From NCBI RefSeq assembly GCF_000473995.1, contig NC_022571.1, positions 1,948,501-2,012,500 of the forward strand: a DNA stretch of 64,000 nt, given 5' to 3'. Origin of the DNA: Clostridium saccharobutylicum DSM 13864 (lineage in GTDB: Bacteria; Bacillota; Clostridia; Clostridiales; Clostridiaceae). Of this stretch, positions 44,228 through 54,903 are shown in pieces; position 1 is the stretch's first letter; every line of letters starts with the position of its first letter. Made by a program: the position numbers and the translations under genes. The notes under the pieces are model-generated. The model was not told the DNA's origin. It was given only the letters and a program-made list of their open reading frames with translations, and made no database searches.

Positions 44228-45418
44228 ATGACAATATCAAAAGAAATGTATGAATTAGGAGCAAAACGTTCTACTATCAGAGAATTATTCGAGTATGGAA
44301 AACAACAAGCTGCAATTGTTGGAAAGGAAAATGTATTTGATTTTAGCATTGGAAATCCAACTGTTCCAGCACCTGCGTGTGTTAAAGAATCTATGATTGA
44401 ATTGCTGGAAAATGAAAAATCAGATGTAATTCATGGTTATACTTCAGCTCAAGGAGATTTTGAAGTGAGAAAAGGCCTGGCTGATTATATGAACAATGAA
44501 TATAATTGTCAGCTTAAAGCAGATAATTTTTACATGACATGTGGTGCAGCGGCTTCATTATGTATTACACTTAAAGCACTTACTGCAAGTTCAAGTGATG
44601 AATTTATTATTATTGCACCTTTTTTCCCAGAATATAGTGTTTTTATAAAAAGTGTAGGTGCAAAAGATGTAATAATATCAGCAGATACAGATAATTTTCA
44701 AATTCAAATGGATTTATTAGAAAAAGCTATTAATTCAAATACAAAAGGAATTATTATAAATTCTCCTAATAATCCTTCTGGTGTTGTTTATTCTGAAGAA
44801 ACGTTAAAATGTCTATCAGACTTATTAAGAAAAAAATCTAAAGAATATAACAAAACTTTGTATCTTATATCTGATGAACCATACAGAGAAATAGTTTATG
44901 ATGGAATAAAGGCACCTTATGTTCCAGCTTTATATGAGAATACAATTATATGTTATTCATATAGTAAATCACTTTCTCTTCCAGGAGAAAGAATAGGTTA
45001 TATCCTGGTTCCTGATGAAGTAGAAAGTTCTAAAGATGTTTATATTGCAGTTTGTGGAGCAGGGCGTTCACTTGGTTATGTTTGTGCTCCAAGCTTATTC
45101 CAAAAAGTAGTTTTAAAGTGCTTGGGAAAAACTTCAGATGTAGATTTATATGATGTAAATAGAAAGATGTTATATGATAAGCTTACTGAAATAGGATATG
45201 ACTGTGTAAAACCAGACGGTGCTTTCTATTTATTTGTGAAAGCATTAGAAGAAGATGCGGTAAGCTTTTGTGAAAATGCAAAGAAATTTAATCTTCTTAT
45301 TGTCCCATCAGATGATTTTGGTTGCCCAGGATATGTTAGAATTTCATACTGTGTAGATCCGGAAATGATAAACAGATCTTTTGATGCATTTCAAAAATTA
45401 AAAGAATTATATAAATAA
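44228..45418 (+). CDS. PLP-dependent aminotransferase, class I/II
   Basis: A 396-residue fold-type I aminotransferase. PLP-binding features are NSPNNPSG (about residue 178), SDEPYRE, the Schiff-base Lys in YSYSKSLSLPGERIGY (about 245) and the carboxylate-binding Arg in GYVRISYC. It interconverts an amino acid and its 2-keto acid. ATG 44228 is used, with AAGGAGTGAT upstream; the ORF also opens at a GTG nine bases earlier. It lies between the dehydrogenase and the permease gene, only 14 bp from the latter. Confidence 0.92.
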   Translation: MTISKEMYELGAKRSTIRELFEYGKQQAAIVGKENVFDFSIGNPTVPAPACVKESMIELLENEKSDVIHGYTSAQGDFEVRKGLADYMNNEYNCQLKADNFYMTCGAAASLCITLKALTASSSDEFIIIAPFFPEYSVFIKSVGAKDVIISADTDNFQIQMDLLEKAINSNTKGIIINSPNNPSGVVYSEETLKCLSDLLRKKSKEYNKTLYLISDEPYREIVYDGIKAPYVPALYENTIICYSYSKSLSLPGERIGYILVPDEVESSKDVYIAVCGAGRSLGYVCAPSLFQKVVLKCLGKTSDVDLYDVNRKMLYDKLTEIGYDCVKPDGAFYLFVKALEEDAVSFCENAKKFNLLIVPSDDFGCPGYVRISYCVDPEMINRSFDAFQKLKELYK

Positions 45419-45432
45419 CAGCAGGTGTTTAA

Positions 45433-46374
45433 ATGAAATTTAAGATTTTAAAAAATATGCAGAAAGTGCCAGGCGGCATGATGCTAATACCTATGTTTAT
45501 TACAGCATTAATAAATACAATATTTCCACAAGTTTTAAACATAGGTAACCCTTTGACAGCTATGTTTACAAGTAAAGGAACCATGACAATTATAGGCATT
45601 ATGTTATTCTGCATGGGTATTCAAATTGATTTATCACAAATAAAGAACATGATGAAACGTGGTGGCGTGATACTTGGACTAAAACTTGTGTTAAATGTTT
45701 TTGTTGGTGTTGCAATAATTAGATACTTTGGTATTGATGGCTTTTTAGGTATATCTGCTACAGCCTGGATAGCATGTATTACCAGTTGTAATCCTGGACT
45801 TTACATAGCTTTAATGCAGGATTGTGGAGATAAGATTGATAAATCTACATTTATTTTAATGAATATAGTAGGACTTCCTTTCATACCAGTATGTATTTTA
45901 AGTTTTGCATCAGGAGGCGGTTTAGATATAAATAGCCTTTTGGCGACATGCATACCTTTTATTCTTGGAATGCTTATTGGATACTTGGATTCGGAAATTA
46001 AGGAGTTTACAAAAGATGGAGTTAAATTTTTGTTACCATTCCTAGGTTTTTGTCTAGGTGGTGGTATTGATTTAAAAACAGTTGTTCACTCATGGTATCA
46101 TGGAATGTTTTTGTATTTAGCATATATGTTACTAAACTGGCCAATATTACTTTGGGTTGACAGAAAAATTTTGAAGCAGAGAGGACATAGTTCTACTGCA
46201 ATTTGCTGTGTAGCGGGATTGTCTTTAACAGTGCCAGCACTGATGGAAGGGGTATCAGGAGCTTATTCAGCAAATACTGCTATGGCAGTTGCCCAATTAT
46301 CATTTGTAGTTTTTATATCTGCAATAATTACACCTGTTCTAGTTAATATGATAAACAAAACAGAAACAGCGTAA
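45433..46374 (+). CDS. kdgT: 2-keto-3-deoxygluconate permease (KdgT) family transporter
   Basis: A 313-residue membrane protein with about ten helices. The opening KVPGGMMLIPMFITALINTIFP, the segment GIMLFCMGIQIDLSQ and ACITSCNPGLYIALMQ are characteristic of KdgT, a proton symporter for 2-keto-3-deoxygluconate. No kdg kinase or aldolase genes are near, and the companion genes are an aminotransferase and a hydroxyacid dehydrogenase, so the actual substrate may be another keto acid. It ends just before family A copy A7. Confidence 0.9.
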   Translation: MKFKILKNMQKVPGGMMLIPMFITALINTIFPQVLNIGNPLTAMFTSKGTMTIIGIMLFCMGIQIDLSQIKNMMKRGGVILGLKLVLNVFVGVAIIRYFGIDGFLGISATAWIACITSCNPGLYIALMQDCGDKIDKSTFILMNIVGLPFIPVCILSFASGGGLDINSLLATCIPFILGMLIGYLDSEIKEFTKDGVKFLLPFLGFCLGGGIDLKTVVHSWYHGMFLYLAYMLLNWPILLWVDRKILKQRGHSSTAICCVAGLSLTVPALMEGVSGAYSANTAMAVAQLSFVVFISAIITPVLVNMINKTETA

Positions 46375-46375
46375 T

Positions 46376-46625
46376 ATAGACAATCAACTTGTAACTTAGA
46401 CTTATGATGAAACTCACCGAAAGAAGCTGTATTCTTTTTCGCGATTGCTAAATAATCGGACTGTGGATTTCTATCAGCAGAAATTGAACCTATTCATGCA
46501 TGATTCTCAAACAATCTGGACAAGCAGAAATGGAACAACTTCTACTAAAGAAATACCTACAGCCTAATTATAAATGCAACACTTTGAAAAAGAATATAGC
46601 TTCTTTCTAGTTGAGATGAATTACA
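46376..46625. repeat. Family A long inverted repeat, copy A7
   Basis: CCGAAAGAAGCTGTATTCTTTTT (46417 on) pairs with GAAAAAGAATATAGCTTCTTTCTAGT. Inner arms include TGTGGATTTCT / AGAAATACCTACA, and the tip is CATGCATGATTCTC...GGACAAGC. Decayed outer ends are seen as TATAGACAATCAACTT at 46376. It separates kdgT from the licT leader. Confidence 0.85.
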
Positions 46626-46641
46626 TATAAGGACAAAGTAT

Positions 46642-46670
46642 TTGACATATAAAAAAGATTGTGATATCAT
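46642..46670 (+). promoter_or_regulatory. Promoter of licT-bglP locus
   Basis: TTGACA (46642-46647) and TATCAT (46665-46670) are 17 bp apart and lie just upstream of the first antiterminator element. Confidence 0.7.
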
Positions 46671-46687
46671 TTACATATAAAGAAAAA

Positions 46688-46766
46688 GGGTTGTTACTGG
46701 TTATGCAGGCTTTACCACTTTATAAATGATATTTAAAAATATTATTTGTGGTATGGTCTTTTTTTG
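46688..46766 (+). promoter_or_regulatory. LicT antiterminator site RAT1 and overlapping terminator
   Basis: The 29-nt stretch 46688-46716, with the conserved GTTACTG and ATGCAGGC segments, matches the ribonucleic antiterminator bound by LicT/SacY proteins. Its last bases overlap a terminator (TACCACTTTATAAAT pairing with ATTATTTGTGGTA, then seven T). Binding of active LicT would allow readthrough into licT. Confidence 0.92.
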
Positions 46767-46902
46767 TACCACAATAATATGATATATACATTTTATTTTT
46801 AAAATGAAAATTTAGGGTTTGTATTGGAAATAAATACTATATCTATATCTTTATTAGTATATTTGTTTAGTTTATTTATTACATACTTAGAGGGGAACAA
46901 TC

Positions 46903-47742
46903 ATGAAAATAAAGAAGATAATAAACAATAATTTAATTCAATCTTTTGATAAAAATAACAAGGAAGTTCTTATTATGGGATGTGGGCTTGGATTTGGAAA
47001 AAAAGTCGGAGAACTTATTGATCAAAGTAAGATAGAAAAGATTTATTCTCTTGAAAATAAAAATTATTCTAATAAGTTAATAGAGTTATTATCAGATATT
47101 CCTTTAGAAGTTATCCAAACAACTAATGAGATAGTATCTTATGCAAGGTATTCTCTAGGAAAGAAACTTAATGATAATATTTATATTCTATTAACAGATC
47201 ATATAAATTTTGCAATGGAAAGAGTTGAAAAAGGTTTACAATTTAAAAATGCGTTATTATGGGAGATAAAAAGATTTTATAACCATGAGTTTTTAATTGG
47301 TAAAGAAGCTCTTGAAATAATCAAGAAAAAATTAAATGTTGATTTACCAGAAGATGAAGCGGCAAATATTGCGTTACATATTGTTAATGCTCAATTGAAT
47401 TCTAATAATATGGATGATACTATGAGCATGACTAATATGATTCAAAGTATTTTAAATATAGTAAAGTTTCATTATAAACTAGAATTAGATGAATATTCAC
47501 TTCATTATGAAAGATTTATTACTCATTTAAAATTTTTCTCTCAAAGAATATTTAGTGGTAAGGAAATTAAAGATGAAGATGCAAGTCTTTCTGAAATAAT
47601 GAAAATGAAATTTAAGTCAGAATATGAGTGTGTTGAAAAAATTAAAAAATATATTAAAAGTGAATTCAATGCTGAACTTACTGATGAAGAAATGATGTAT
47701 TTAGCGGTACATATAAACAGAGTTACAAAACAAACTGAATAA
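46903..47742 (+). CDS. licT: BglG/LicT family transcriptional antiterminator
   Basis: A 279-residue RNA-binding antiterminator. An N-terminal CAT-RBD of about 55 residues (KIKKIINNNLIQSFDKNNKEVLIMGCGLGFGKK) is followed by two PTS-regulation domains, PRD1 (about 65-170) with His in LTDHINFAMER and PRD2 (about 171-279) with HYERFITHLKFFSQR and LAVHINR. Phosphorylation of these His residues by HPr and EII controls dimerisation. It acts on the RAT sites at 46688 and 47749, autoregulating itself and activating bglP. Confidence 0.94.
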   Translation: MKIKKIINNNLIQSFDKNNKEVLIMGCGLGFGKKVGELIDQSKIEKIYSLENKNYSNKLIELLSDIPLEVIQTTNEIVSYARYSLGKKLNDNIYILLTDHINFAMERVEKGLQFKNALLWEIKRFYNHEFLIGKEALEIIKKKLNVDLPEDEAANIALHIVNAQLNSNNMDDTMSMTNMIQSILNIVKFHYKLELDEYSLHYERFITHLKFFSQRIFSGKEIKDEDASLSEIMKMKFKSEYECVEKIKKYIKSEFNAELTDEEMMYLAVHINRVTKQTE

Positions 47743-47748
47743 TAGGCG

Positions 47749-47826
47749 GGATTGTTACTGATAATGCAGGCTATACCTAAGAAATGTAGAATGAGCACTC
47801 TTTTACATTCCTTGGGTATTTTTTAT
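47749..47826 (+). promoter_or_regulatory. LicT antiterminator site RAT2 and overlapping terminator
   Basis: The 29-nt site 47749-47777 starts GGATTGTTACTG and continues with ATGCAGGC, close to the classic bglP RAT. It overlaps a terminator whose arms AATGTA and TACATT are followed by GGGTATTTTTTAT. It controls readthrough from licT into bglP. Confidence 0.92.
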
Positions 47827-47927
47827 AAAAAAGTATATACAATAAATGAGAAATGTTAAAATGCAAGAATGTTACCGTATGCAAAAAAATGCATTATGGG
47901 CTTTACTTCATTAAAATTAATTATTAA

Positions 47928-49862
<1,935 letters not shown>

Positions 49863-49910
49863 AATAGAATTAATAAATATAGAAAATTATATTAAAGCAA
49901 TTGTATAAAA

Positions 49911-49960
49911 GGTAAGGGACTGAAAGAAGATAAAAAAATTATTCCAGTTCCTTACTTTTT
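49911..49960 (+). terminator. Terminator of bglP
   Basis: GTAAGGGACTG pairs with CAGTTCCTTAC (one mismatch) and TTTTT follows. Confidence 0.8.
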
Positions 49961-50059
49961 CTATAAGTTTTTTAGTGTAATGTTCTATATTAAAAGTTAT
50001 AAATTTTTATACAAGATGAGTTTCTAGAGTTAAAGAAAAGATACTAGTGGAAACATTGA

Positions 50060-50998
50060 TTAACTCAATATTAACATATAAATAGGAATAACTAGTAAGC
50101 TGAGAATTGTTGTTATAATTGTATTAACTGTAGCATATTCGTAGTCAGCATTATAGCATTTTGAAACAATTGAAGTGTTAGTCATAACAGGCATAGCAGC
50201 TTGAATAACAAATACTTCTTTGGTAAGTAATGGTGTGTTTGAAAAATTACATAACATAAAAATTAGCATTGGTGAAACAACAAATCTTCCTAAAAGTATT
50301 GCCAGCATATCAATACTGAACTTAAATTGCTTTAAGTCAACAGAATGAATTGTTATTCCTATAAATAACATTGCTAGAGGTGTAGTTAAATTACCAAAGT
50401 ATTTGCATGTGTCTAAAATAAATTTTGGTAGATGAATATTAAGTACTACAAGTATAACTCCTAGCACAAAACCTATAAGTGGTGGTGATATAATTCTTTT
50501 TAGTGTATCCAAAGAGAAGATATTAGCATTTTTAGATTCTCCATCTCTGCTTATTTCATATGCACCAAGAGTCCAAAAAAAAGTTGTATTAGCTATGTAA
50601 TATAATAGAACACTAGGAATACTTTTTTCTCCAAATAGAGCCATATTTACTGGAAGTCCAATAAATATAGAATTAGATACAAAAAACATTGATCTAAAAG
50701 TACCAATTCGTCCTTTTCTAACTCTTATAACTTTCGAAATTACTACAGCAATTAAATAACCAATAGCCATAGAAGTAAATGGAGCGAATAGTCCTGCACT
50801 TAAATTAGTTAATTTATCTCTATCAAAGCTTTCAGTAAACTGAGAAATCATAAGACAGGGAATTGCTAGATTACATACTAATTTTGAAAAAAGTTTAGAA
50901 GTCTTTTCATCAAACCATCCTTTATGAGATAAGAAATATCCAGCAGAAATCATAAGAACAATGCTGAATACACTTCCTAAAGCATTAAAAATAACCAT
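50060..50998 (-). CDS. AEC (auxin efflux carrier) family transporter
   Basis: A 312-residue membrane protein with about ten helices in two halves. It starts with a hydrophobic helix and the segment GYFLSHKGWFDEKTSKLFSKLVCNLAIPCLMISQF, typical of bacterial AEC carriers such as the malate/malonate permease MleP. Such carriers move organic acids. Start ATG has AAAGGAGAGG upstream. It is 50 bp downstream of the GntR regulator on the same strand, and both are probably in one operon. Confidence 0.9.
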   Translation of the reverse strand: MVIFNALGSVFSIVLMISAGYFLSHKGWFDEKTSKLFSKLVCNLAIPCLMISQFTESFDRDKLTNLSAGLFAPFTSMAIGYLIAVVISKVIRVRKGRIGTFRSMFFVSNSIFIGLPVNMALFGEKSIPSVLLYYIANTTFFWTLGAYEISRDGESKNANIFSLDTLKRIISPPLIGFVLGVILVVLNIHLPKFILDTCKYFGNLTTPLAMLFIGITIHSVDLKQFKFSIDMLAILLGRFVVSPMLIFMLCNFSNTPLLTKEVFVIQAAMPVMTNTSIVSKCYNADYEYATVNTIITTILSLLVIPIYMLILS

Positions 50999-51048
50999 TT
51001 TACATCCTCTCCTTTATTAAATCTATTTCAAAAAATAATAATTAATTT

Positions 51049-51729
51049 TTAAATTGTATAATTCATAGAGATAATATCTTTTAAATGTTGTAAATCATTA
51101 TTTATATGGTTATACATTGTTTGGGCAGCTTTTTCTTCATCACGTTTTTTTATAAAATGAAATATTTTAAGATGATAGTTGAAAATATCCATATTTCGGT
51201 TGTGCTCATAGATATCTATACTTCTATAAAAATGAGTAAGCAAATTTAAATGGCTGCTCTGATTTTGAAGGCGACTATTTTGACTGAAACTTAAAATTAA
51301 ATTATGAAATTGAGTATTTAATGAAATAATGTTTTGAATCAGTGTGTCATCAAAATGTTCTATTTTTTCGTTAGTTTCTAATAATATATTTTCAATTTTT
51401 TCTAAATCTTTATTAGAAGCTTTACGTGTAGTTAATCTTGCTGCTTGAGACTCTAAAGCTTGGCGACATTCGTAAATATCCTCAATATCCTTTAGCGTTG
51501 GTTTATATACTGTAATTTTAGACTTATTATCAATCAAAAGTAATCCATCTTTTTCTAATGAACGTATAGCTTCTCTTACTGGGCTTCTACTTATTTGGAA
51601 TTCACTAGCAAGCTTTGATTCATAAATTCGATCACCAGGTTTTAAGACTCCATTAAAAATCATTTCTTTTATTGAATTATAAGCTTGGCTATAGTAAGAA
51701 GGCGCTTTTTCAATTTTGTAATTATCCAT
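51049..51729 (-). CDS. GntR family regulator, FadR/FCD subfamily
   Basis: A 226-residue GntR regulator. The N-terminal winged helix is typical (IKEMIFNGVLKPGDRIYESKLASEFQISRSPVREAIRSLEKDGLL), and the C-terminal FCD domain (about 85-215) is all-helical with a metal-binding Asp/His pattern (QFHNLIL and HLKIFHFI). FCD regulators sense organic acids, which fits the AEC carrier downstream. A palindrome over its own start region suggests autoregulation. Confidence 0.92.
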   Translation of the reverse strand: MDNYKIEKAPSYYSQAYNSIKEMIFNGVLKPGDRIYESKLASEFQISRSPVREAIRSLEKDGLLLIDNKSKITVYKPTLKDIEDIYECRQALESQAARLTTRKASNKDLEKIENILLETNEKIEHFDDTLIQNIISLNTQFHNLILSFSQNSRLQNQSSHLNLLTHFYRSIDIYEHNRNMDIFNYHLKIFHFIKKRDEEKAAQTMYNHINNDLQHLKDIISMNYTI

Positions 51730-51755
51730 TTCTATCTCCTTGTATCAATAAAATG

Positions 51756-51807
51756 TATACTGTCGACACTATAATTTTATTATAACCTTTATATTCCATG
51801 TAATCAA
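51756..51807 (-). promoter_or_regulatory. gntR promoter and operator
   Basis: On the minus strand TTGATT (51807-51802) and TATAAT (51784-51779) are 17 bp apart. The 18-bp near-palindrome TATACTGTCGACACTATA (51756-51773) covers the transcription start, a good place for autorepression by the GntR protein. Confidence 0.75.
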
Positions 51808-51994
51808 TATATTAGTTGATGGGATATCTATAATCTCACTTTGCAAATATATGCTATCAGATTATTATTGAAAAATTAAGCAGAAGTGGTAACATTATAG
51901 ATGTTAGAAATATTATTAAATATAATACCATTAATAATATTAAAGCTAATTGTATTGATAATAATATAAATTACATATAGAAAGGATTTTTAAT

Positions 51995-53098
51995 ATGACA
52001 AAAATAGATATTATTTCAGGATTTCTTGGAGCAGGGAAGACTACTCTAATTAAAAAATTAATAACAGAAGTTTTTGAAGGTGAAAAGCTTATGTTAATTG
52101 AAAATGAATTTGGTGAAATAGGAATTGATGGAGGTTTTTTAAATAATTCAGGAATTGAAATTACCGAAATGAATTCTGGTTGTATTTGTTGCTCTTTGGT
52201 TGGTGACTTTGGAGTTGCTCTTAAAGAAGCATTAGCTAAATATTCACCAGAACGTATAATAATAGAACCATCTGGAGTAGGAAAATTATCAGATGTAATT
52301 AAAGCAGTTGAAAATATAAAAGATGAAGTTAATATTAAACTTAACAGTTTTGTTGCAGTTGTTGATGCAATGAAGTGTAAAATGTATATGGATAACTTTG
52401 GAGAATTCTTTAATAATCAAATTGAAAATGCTAATACTATTGTTTTAAGCCGTTCTCAAAAACTTTCTGAAGAAAAATTAGAATCATGTGTATCGCAAAT
52501 AAGAAAACATAATAGTAATGCAACAATAATAACTACAAATTGGGATGAAATTAATGGAAAACAAATCCTTGAAGCTATGGAAAGGGAAAATTCACTTGAA
52601 AAAGAACTTTTAACAGAAGTAAAAGAACACCATGAACATCACCACCATGATGAAGAATGTGGCTGCCATAACCATGAACATCATCATGATGAAAATTGTG
52701 GATGTCATGATCATGAGCATCATCATAGTCATGATGAAAACTGCGGTTGTCATGACCATGAGCACCACCATCATCATGAAGGATGTGGTTGCAATGATCA
52801 TAATCACGATCATCATCATGCAGATGAAATATTCACAAGTTGGGGAGTAGAAACACCTAAAAAATATTCTAAATCAGAAATAAATGATATATTAAGAATT
52901 TTATCAGAATCCTCAGAATGTGGTATCATTTTACGTGCAAAAGGAATAATACCATGTACTGAAGGTGGTTGGATTAATTTTGATTTAGTTCCAGGTGAAT
53001 ATGAAGTACGTGAAGGCGTATCTGATTATACAGGAAGATTATGTGTCATAGGCACAAATATTAATAAAAATAAAATACAAGAATTATTTCATATATAA
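51995..53098 (+). CDS. CobW/COG0523 metal-chaperone GTPase with His-rich repeats
   Basis: A 367-residue G3E-family GTPase. Walker A is GFLGAGKTT (residues 9-17), the metal motif is CICC (63-66), and EPSGVGKL is the switch region. Residues about 211-276 are four imperfect repeats of the form (D/E)(E/N)CGC(H/N)xHxHHH, giving dozens of His and paired Cys for metal storage. A CobW C-terminal domain follows. Such proteins deliver Zn, Ni or Co to enzymes. It is 18 bp upstream of a second GTPase gene. Confidence 0.93.
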   Translation: MTKIDIISGFLGAGKTTLIKKLITEVFEGEKLMLIENEFGEIGIDGGFLNNSGIEITEMNSGCICCSLVGDFGVALKEALAKYSPERIIIEPSGVGKLSDVIKAVENIKDEVNIKLNSFVAVVDAMKCKMYMDNFGEFFNNQIENANTIVLSRSQKLSEEKLESCVSQIRKHNSNATIITTNWDEINGKQILEAMERENSLEKELLTEVKEHHEHHHHDEECGCHNHEHHHDENCGCHDHEHHHSHDENCGCHDHEHHHHHEGCGCNDHNHDHHHADEIFTSWGVETPKKYSKSEINDILRILSESSECGIILRAKGIIPCTEGGWINFDLVPGEYEVREGVSDYTGRLCVIGTNINKNKIQELFHI

Positions 53099-53116
53099 GA
53101 AAGAAGGGATAAAATC

Positions 53117-54055
53117 ATGAGGGATATACCAGTTTTTCTTGTTACCGGATTTTTAGAAGGTGGCAAAACTACTTTTGTTAAAGAGATATTTAATGATCCA
53201 GAATTTGTAGAAGGAGAAAATATCACTTTAATTGTTTGTGAAAGTGGTATAGAAGAATATGAACAGGATTTTCTAAATAAGAACAATATTGATATAGTAT
53301 ATATTAATAAAAAGGAAGGTTTAACATATTCATTTTTAAATCAATACAATGAAGAGCACAAGCCAAGTAAAGTTGTATTAGAATACAATGGTATGTGGCA
53401 ATATGATGTTATAGAAAATTTACATATGCCTAAAGGATGGGAAATAGCTCAAGTTATAACACCTATTGATGCTTCTACTTTTGAGAGTTACATGAACAAC
53501 ATGAAGTCTTTATTAATAGAGCAATTTAAAGATTCAGACTTAATCATATTTAATCGTTGCAAAGATGATACAAATAAATTGAAATTTAGAAATAGTGTAA
53601 AGGCTATTAATGCAAGAGCAAACATGATTTTTGAATTAGAAAACGGTGAAATAGATGACAGACCATTAGAGTTACCTTTTGATATAAATTCTAAAGTGAT
53701 AGAGTTTAAAGATTATGATTTTGGAGCATGGTATTTAGATTCACTAGAGTCACCAGCAAAATATGAAGGCAAGAGCATAAAAATGAAGGGAATTGCATCT
53801 ATTAATCCTAATTATCCAAAAAATATTTTTGCTTTTGGAAGAAATGCTATGACTTGCTGTGAAGATGATATTTCATTCTTGGGTATTTTATGCCAAACTA
53901 ATAAACCATTTAAATTTAAGGATAAAGAATGGATTGAAGTGGAGGGCGTACTTCATAAAAAGTTTATAGATTATGAGCAACGAGATATTCCATTTTTAGT
54001 TGTTACCGATTATAGATCAATAGATAAAATTGAAGATGAATTAGTTTACTTTTAA
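53117..54055 (+). CDS. CobW-like GTPase fused to DUF1980-like domain
   Basis: A 312-residue protein. The N-terminal half is a divergent G3E GTPase with GFLEGGKTT (residues 11-19), but the CxCC metal motif of the upstream gene is absent. From about residue 215 the sequence (YEGKSIKMKGIA, RNAMTCCEDD, KDKEWIEVEGVL, IPFLVVTDY) matches the C-terminal DUF1980 domain of YcgQ-type membrane protein subunits. The fusion, without the YcgR permease, is unusual. It forms an operon with the His-rich GTPase, which suggests a paired role in metal delivery. Confidence 0.8.
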   Translation: MRDIPVFLVTGFLEGGKTTFVKEIFNDPEFVEGENITLIVCESGIEEYEQDFLNKNNIDIVYINKKEGLTYSFLNQYNEEHKPSKVVLEYNGMWQYDVIENLHMPKGWEIAQVITPIDASTFESYMNNMKSLLIEQFKDSDLIIFNRCKDDTNKLKFRNSVKAINARANMIFELENGEIDDRPLELPFDINSKVIEFKDYDFGAWYLDSLESPAKYEGKSIKMKGIASINPNYPKNIFAFGRNAMTCCEDDISFLGILCQTNKPFKFKDKEWIEVEGVLHKKFIDYEQRDIPFLVVTDYRSIDKIEDELVYF

Positions 54056-54278
54056 TTTTATACAATAGATAAATAATTTAAAATTCAAATATTAGGTAAT
54101 AATTAGAGAAACAGATACTCACTGCTGCTTTTAAATGTAACAAAATAATATTTTTATTGTGAAATATAAAGTATTATTGACTAATTATGCCATCTACAAT
54201 ATAATTATATTGTAGAAACTATAGTAAATTAGTATGAATACTAGTATAGTTTGTGATATATGGATTAATATTATGTTA

Positions 54279-54524
54279 ATGCGATGAAGGGAACAAGTAT
54301 ATTAATGGAAGTTTTCAGAGAGGAGTTCTTAAAATAGCTGAGAGGAATTCTAAATTGAATTTAATAGAATGCATCCTAGAGCACTAAGCTGAAATATATT
54401 ATTAGGCTTAGCAGGTGTGCCTGATATAGCACAAAGAGATGTTATGTTTATAATTTTAAACATAATAATCAGAGTGGGACCGTGGAAATTTTCTGCCTCT
54501 GTTTTTTAACAGAGGCAGTTTTTT
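54279..54524 (+). promoter_or_regulatory. T-box riboswitch, predicted cysteine specifier
   Basis: The leader has the T-box signature from 5' to 3': GATGAAGGGAACAAGTA at the base of stem I, CAGAGAGG, then GAA-TGC-A (specifier TGC at 54370-54372, Cys), AGCTGAA after stem I, GGTGTGCC, and TGGGACCGTGG (54475-54485) as the T-box. CAGAG (54470-54474) can pair with CTCTG (54497-54501) as antiterminator, excluding the terminator stem CTGCCTCTGTT/AACAGAGGCAG (54493-54518). The variable T-box base is G, not the A best suited to tRNA-Cys (U73). Confidence 0.9.
54493..54524 (+). terminator. T-box regulated terminator
   Basis: A perfect 11-bp stem CTGCCTCTGTT/AACAGAGGCAG with a 4-nt T loop is followed by TTTTTT. 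It is the default off-state of the T-box leader. Confidence 0.92.
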
Positions 54525-54587
54525 ATTGAAAGAAAAAGTATACATTTTGAAAAAGATAAACAAAAAAACATTATAAATATAAAACTT

Positions 54588-54877
54588 TATAGATATCCAA
54601 ATTATAAATCATACTTATTCGATAATTTACCGAAATTCCATACAGTTTTGTTCCACACCACAGGACTACGAAATTTTCACTGGAAGGTTCTAAGTGCAAG
54701 GTTGCACCAATTTCTGCATGCCCTAATATAAAATTAAGGCAAGCAAGAAAATGGTACAGCCTTGTACTAAGAACCTTCACAGTTCAATTTCAATGCCTGT
54801 TTCACAAAAATGTATGTAATTTCTAGTATAGAAACATATTCCAATTATAAGTCTAATTCTTAAATTGGATATCTATA
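54588..54877. repeat. Family A long inverted repeat with full ends, copy A8
   Basis: Outer ends TATAGATATCCAA and TTGGATATCTATA extend inward as an imperfect 31-bp repeat (through CTTAT). Nested arms CCATACAGTTTTGT, GAAGGTTCTAAGTGCAAGG and their complements follow, and the tip is GCATGCCCTAATA...TTAAGGCAAGC. It lies between the T-box terminator and the chemoreceptor gene; an antisense ORF across it is a by-product of the symmetry. Confidence 0.92.
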
Positions 54878-54903
54878 AATTACTAGAGAGAAGGGGTTGT
54901 ATT

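Noticed and set aside
52610..52850. Met/Ile-rich ORFs on both strands over the CobW His repeats
   Set aside because: They arise from the repeated CATCATCAT codons in other frames.
54571..54780. Minus-strand ORF in family A copy A8
   Set aside because: It is produced by the symmetry of the hairpin; other copies have no matching ORF.
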